A stretch of DNA of 5,868 nt from Bacteroidetes/Chlorobi group bacterium ChocPot_Mid (GTDB taxonomy: Bacteria; Bacteroidota; Ignavibacteria; Kapaibacteriales; UBA2268). How positions within the stretch are numbered: position 1 is the stretch's first letter; every line of letters starts with the position of its first letter. Made by a program: the position numbers and the translations under genes. Below, piece after piece: positions 3,082 to 5,868 of the stretch. The stretch lies in assembly GCA_003731675.1 (NCBI GenBank), contig RCNQ01000300.1:1-5868 (forward strand). Direction: 5' to 3'. Below the pieces are notes generated by a model, which had not been told where the DNA came from, searched no databases, and saw only the letters and a list, made by a program, of their open reading frames with translations.

Positions 3082-5868
3082 ATGAAATTTAAATTTACTT
3101 TGTCAATAATATTTTTATTATCTTTTGGTTTTAGTTTTTCATTAGCTGAAATTAAGCCAAAAGAGAATGTTTTACAAAAATTAGAAAATTTAAAAAATCC
3201 TACATTTGAGGAAATCAAAACAATATACGAAGAACATTGGAAAAGTTTTGATGGACTTGAAGACCCAAATAAGAAAAAACCTGCAGGTTGGAAGCAATAT
3301 AAAAGATGGGAGCATTTTTGGGAAAGTCGATTGATGCCAGACGGAAGATTTCCAAATGGTAATGAAGTATTGAAAGAATGGGAGAAATATCTGAGTACCA
3401 AAAAATCACCTGAAGAAAGAATTCAGAGTCAGCAATGGAAATTGCTTGGACCCGAAAATGAGCCTGGTCAGTATAATGACGCAAGAAAACAAGGTTTGGG
3501 AAGAGTAAATGTAGTACGGTTTGACCCGGAAAATCCGAGTATTATTTGGGCGGGAACAGCTACCGGTGGTGTATGGAGGTCAACAGATTACGGTAAAAGC
3601 TGGTCTGGATTTCCTTTTACAAATTTTTTATCACAAGGAGTATCAGATATTGCTGTATATCCAAAAAGTCCCGGAGTGATTTATGTTGCTACCGGAGATG
3701 ATAATGGAACATACGGAACAGCAGCAAATTTTTATAGTGTGGGATTGCTTAAATCATATTATGGCGGTTTGTTGTGGGAGACAACAAATCTTTCAAAATC
3801 ACTTTCTGACAGGTTTGTGATAAGTCGTGTACTTGTTCATCCAGATAATTTTAATATTGTAATTGTTGGGACAAGTTCAGGTGTTATGAAGACAACTGAT
3901 GGAGGAAAGACTTGGGAAAGTAAATTTAGTGGTTCGTATGTGAAGGATATGGAATTTATGGTAGATAATCCAAATGTGATTAACGGAACTACTTTCTCAA
4001 ATTCAGGGCAAGCATCCTTCATAAGGTCAACAGACAATGGGAATACCTGGCAGAATGTTCAAACTGTCAGTGGAGCCAGCCGAATTGCAATTACAGTCAG
4101 TCCAAGTAATCCAAATAAAGTTTGGGCTATTGCCGCAAGAGCTGGTTATTCGAGTTTCCATTCTTTTCATATTTCTAATGACCGGGGTCAAACATGGGAA
4201 AAAATCATTGATTATACTGTATCTCCAAATATTCTTGGAAGACAAAACGGAAATAATGATGATTCACTGGAAGGACAAGGTAATTATGATTTATGTATAG
4301 CTGTTCATCCTACGAACGAAAATAATATTTACATTGGTGGAATAAATTTGTGGCAAAGCGATGACGGAGGTATCACATTTAAAAGGATGACTTCATGGGT
4401 TGACTCTCAAACGTATCCTTTTTTGCATGCAGACCAGCATGATTTAATGTTTAAACCGGGTACGACTAATCTCTTTGTCAGCAACGACGGAGGATTGCAT
4501 TTTACAAGTGATTTGGGTAAAAGCTGGAATGATATTACAAATGGAATGTCAATCACGCAGTATTACAGAATAGGTCAATCAAAAACCAACGAAAATTTAA
4601 TCATAGGTGGATGTCAGGATAATGGTACTAATATGAGAAATGATACTGGATGGGTTCATCTTAGGGCTGGGGACGGTATGGAGTGTGCAATTCATCCAAC
4701 GGATAATAAAAAAATGTTTATGACATATTATTATGGCTCGTTACATTATTCTACTAATTCCGGGAATACATTCCGAGAGAGTTTGGTTGCTTCAAATGTT
4801 GGTGAGAAAGCAGGATGGATTACACCATTTGTGATTGATGAGAAGAATCCGAATATAATGTATATCGGTTTCCAAAATATTTATAAGTCGAGTGAAGGAG
4901 GACGTCAAGGTACTTGGAAGAAGATGAGCAATTTCAGTGGTCAGGTTTTTCAATCAATGGCGATAGCACCGAGTAATTCAAACATTATATACGCAGCAAC
5001 ATATTATAATCTTTATATTTCGACTGACGGAGGGCAAACATGGGGAGAGAAATATAATTCTGCAAGAAGTATTACTTATATTGCTGTTGACCCTAATAAC
5101 GAAAAGAGGATATGGATAACATTCGGGGATTTTTATGATGGATATAAGGTTTTTGAAATCAATGATACTTTAGTAAAAAATATTTCAGGGAATTTGCCAA
5201 ATGTGCCTGTAAATTGCATAGTTTATCAAAATAATTCACCTGACAGACTATATATAGGGACTGATATTGGAGTATTTTTTAGTGATTATAATTCGGGATA
5301 CTGGGAGTTTTATGGCTCAGGAATACCGAATGTAATAATTAATGAATTGGAGATATTTTATCCGACAAAGAAAATACGTGCGGCAACTTATGGCAGAGGA
5401 ATTTGGGAGGCACCAATTCTGGATTGCAATATGGCTCAGCCAAATGTTACAGTAGTAGAAAATATTTCTGACCTTTGTCAGGGAGATACAGTCACCCTTG
5501 AAGCTGAGAAAGGTTTTTCGAGGTATGAGTGGTCTAACGGAGATACAACAAGAGTCATCAAAGTAACTGCCAGTGGGACTTATTCAGTCAGAGTATTCGG
5601 AGAAGATGGATGTTTTGCAAACTCCAGAGGTGTTAATATCTCGTTTAAGCCGGTACCTGAATTGAAAATTTTCGGATATGTTACAAGTCCTGGATTTTGT
5701 AAGAATGATAGCGTGAAGGTTTCAGCTTCTCTTGGATTTGTGGAATACATCTGGTCAACAGGACAAAAAGGTAGAAGCATTTATATAACTAAACCAGGAG
5801 AATATTGGGTAAAGGGTAAGGCAAACAACGGATGTGAAAGAATAACTGAGAAAATATTTTTTAATGAA
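3082..5868 (+). CDS. Exported sortilin/BNR-type Asp-box beta-propeller protein with Ig-like repeats (3' end missing)
   Basis: The frame is open for 929 codons to the right edge and is incomplete. The ATG at 3082 is the first start after an in-frame TAG at 3067-3069. Only a weak GGA (3072-3074) precedes it. Residues 1-22 form a Sec signal, with likely cleavage after S20-L21-A22. Residues 23-115 are a charged region containing GWKQYKRWEHFWESR (69-83), a block I recall from related FCB secreted proteins. Residues 119-779 form the propeller: eight Asp boxes, HADQHD (449-454), a QDNG motif (512-515), GDG (530-532) and closing ATYGRGIWEAP (768-778). These features are typical of VPS10/sortilin-like, BNR-repeat proteins. 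From 790 on, Ig-like repeats follow. Such proteins in this group usually end in a type IX secretion sorting domain, which would lie beyond the window. The likely role is at the cell surface or secreted, in binding or degradation of polymers. No catalytic residues can be assigned. It is transcribed divergently from the lipoprotein gene. Confidence 0.93.
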   Translation, partial: MKFKFTLSIIFLLSFGFSFSLAEIKPKENVLQKLENLKNPTFEEIKTIYEEHWKSFDGLEDPNKKKPAGWKQYKRWEHFWESRLMPDGRFPNGNEVLKEWEKYLSTKKSPEERIQSQQWKLLGPENEPGQYNDARKQGLGRVNVVRFDPENPSIIWAGTATGGVWRSTDYGKSWSGFPFTNFLSQGVSDIAVYPKSPGVIYVATGDDNGTYGTAANFYSVGLLKSYYGGLLWETTNLSKSLSDRFVISRVLVHPDNFNIVIVGTSSGVMKTTDGGKTWESKFSGSYVKDMEFMVDNPNVINGTTFSNSGQASFIRSTDNGNTWQNVQTVSGASRIAITVSPSNPNKVWAIAARAGYSSFHSFHISNDRGQTWEKIIDYTVSPNILGRQNGNNDDSLEGQGNYDLCIAVHPTNENNIYIGGINLWQSDDGGITFKRMTSWVDSQTYPFLHADQHDLMFKPGTTNLFVSNDGGLHFTSDLGKSWNDITNGMSITQYYRIGQSKTNENLIIGGCQDNGTNMRNDTGWVHLRAGDGMECAIHPTDNKKMFMTYYYGSLHYSTNSGNTFRESLVASNVGEKAGWITPFVIDEKNPNIMYIGFQNIYKSSEGGRQGTWKKMSNFSGQVFQSMAIAPSNSNIIYAATYYNLYISTDGGQTWGEKYNSARSITYIAVDPNNEKRIWITFGDFYDGYKVFEINDTLVKNISGNLPNVPVNCIVYQNNSPDRLYIGTDIGVFFSDYNSGYWEFYGSGIPNVIINELEIFYPTKKIRAATYGRGIWEAPILDCNMAQPNVTVVENISDLCQGDTVTLEAEKGFSRYEWSNGDTTRVIKVTASGTYSVRVFGEDGCFANSRGVNISFKPVPELKIFGYVTSPGFCKNDSVKVSASLGFVEYIWSTGQKGRSIYITKPGEYWVKGKANNGCERITEKIFFNE
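3580..5043 (+). repeat. Asp-box (BNR) repeat series within the propeller
   Basis: Octapeptides fitting S/T-x-D-x-G-x-T/S-W/F occur at residues 167-174 (STDYGKSW), 271-278 (TTDGGKTW), 316-323 (STDNGNTW), 365-372 (SNDRGQTW), 426-433 (SDDGGITF), 475-482 (TSDLGKSW), 557-564 (STNSGNTF, Asp replaced by Asn) and 647-654 (STDGGQTW). A degenerate SSEGGRQGTW is at 603-612. Each Asp box normally marks the turn between the last two strands of one propeller blade. The count and span suggest either one large propeller or two. Confidence 0.9.
5449..5868 (+). repeat. Two tandem Ig-like repeats of 74-residue period
   Basis: The first unit covers residues 790-855. The second covers 864-929 and runs into the window edge. 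Equivalent positions are exactly 74 residues apart: C799/C873, W817/W891, G832/G906, Y834/Y908 and C844/C918. In each unit the two Cys are 45 residues apart, which suggests a disulfide per domain. The pattern Y-x-W-S-x-G, then sG-x-Y-x-V, then GC is common in Ig-like repeats of Bacteroidota surface proteins such as the CHU-type family. More copies may follow downstream. Confidence 0.85.

Noticed and set aside
3012..3484. Two overlapping minus-strand frames opposite the start of the propeller gene
   Set aside because: The plus frame shows a signal peptide, the RWEHFWE block and the first blade, so the opposite frames are shadows.
3837..4300. Short frames on both strands in the middle of the propeller gene, including one plus-strand frame at 4037-4300
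   Set aside because: They overlap conserved Asp-box coding sequence in the main frame and show no independent features.
5580..5780. Minus-strand open frame opposite the Ig-like repeats
   Set aside because: The plus frame shows two repeats with exact 74-residue spacing, so the opposite frame is not a gene.

Overview
The window is AT-rich (roughly one third G+C by eye, not computed). It looks like a member of the Bacteroidota/Ignavibacteriota (FCB) group. The reasons are a Kor/Vor-type 2-oxoacid:ferredoxin oxidoreductase of the kind found in those phyla, a lipoprotein with an acidic stretch just after the lipid-bearing Cys, a very large secreted Asp-box propeller followed by Cys-paired Ig-like repeats, and promoter-like boxes resembling the Bacteroidota TAnnTTTG element. 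The phylum assignment is inference.

Layout. (1) 1-942, plus strand: the 3' end of a 2-oxoacid:ferredoxin oxidoreductase beta subunit gene, then one base later the complete gamma subunit gene. This is the tail of a central-metabolism operon. (2) 943-1027: an AAAGC-rich mini-repeat and a hairpin terminator that can serve both converging transcripts. (3) 1028-1948, minus strand: a secreted protein of unknown function with a possible IPT/TIG-like segment. Its upstream region holds a nested inverted repeat. (4) 2060-2127: a long, nearly perfect terminator hairpin and a second small hairpin overlapping the next stop codon. (5) 2122-2868, minus strand: a lipoprotein of unknown function. Its start is best placed at 2868, not at the longer in-frame ATG at 2913. 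(6) 2869-3081: a short, very AT-rich divergent promoter region. (7) 3082-5868, plus strand: a reading frame of 929 codons that stays open to the right edge. It encodes an exported sortilin/BNR-type beta-propeller protein with about eight Asp boxes, followed by at least two Ig-like repeats of exactly 74-residue period. The C-terminus, where a type IX secretion sorting domain would be expected, lies outside the window.

Functionally there are two parts: cytoplasmic ferredoxin-linked 2-oxoacid metabolism on the left, and three separately transcribed envelope or exported proteins on the right. I see no tRNA, rRNA, CRISPR array, insertion sequence or phage feature. I do not see a convincing new multi-gene system. 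The most interesting items are the modular propeller/Ig protein, the two uncharacterised exported proteins and the dyad upstream of the first of them.
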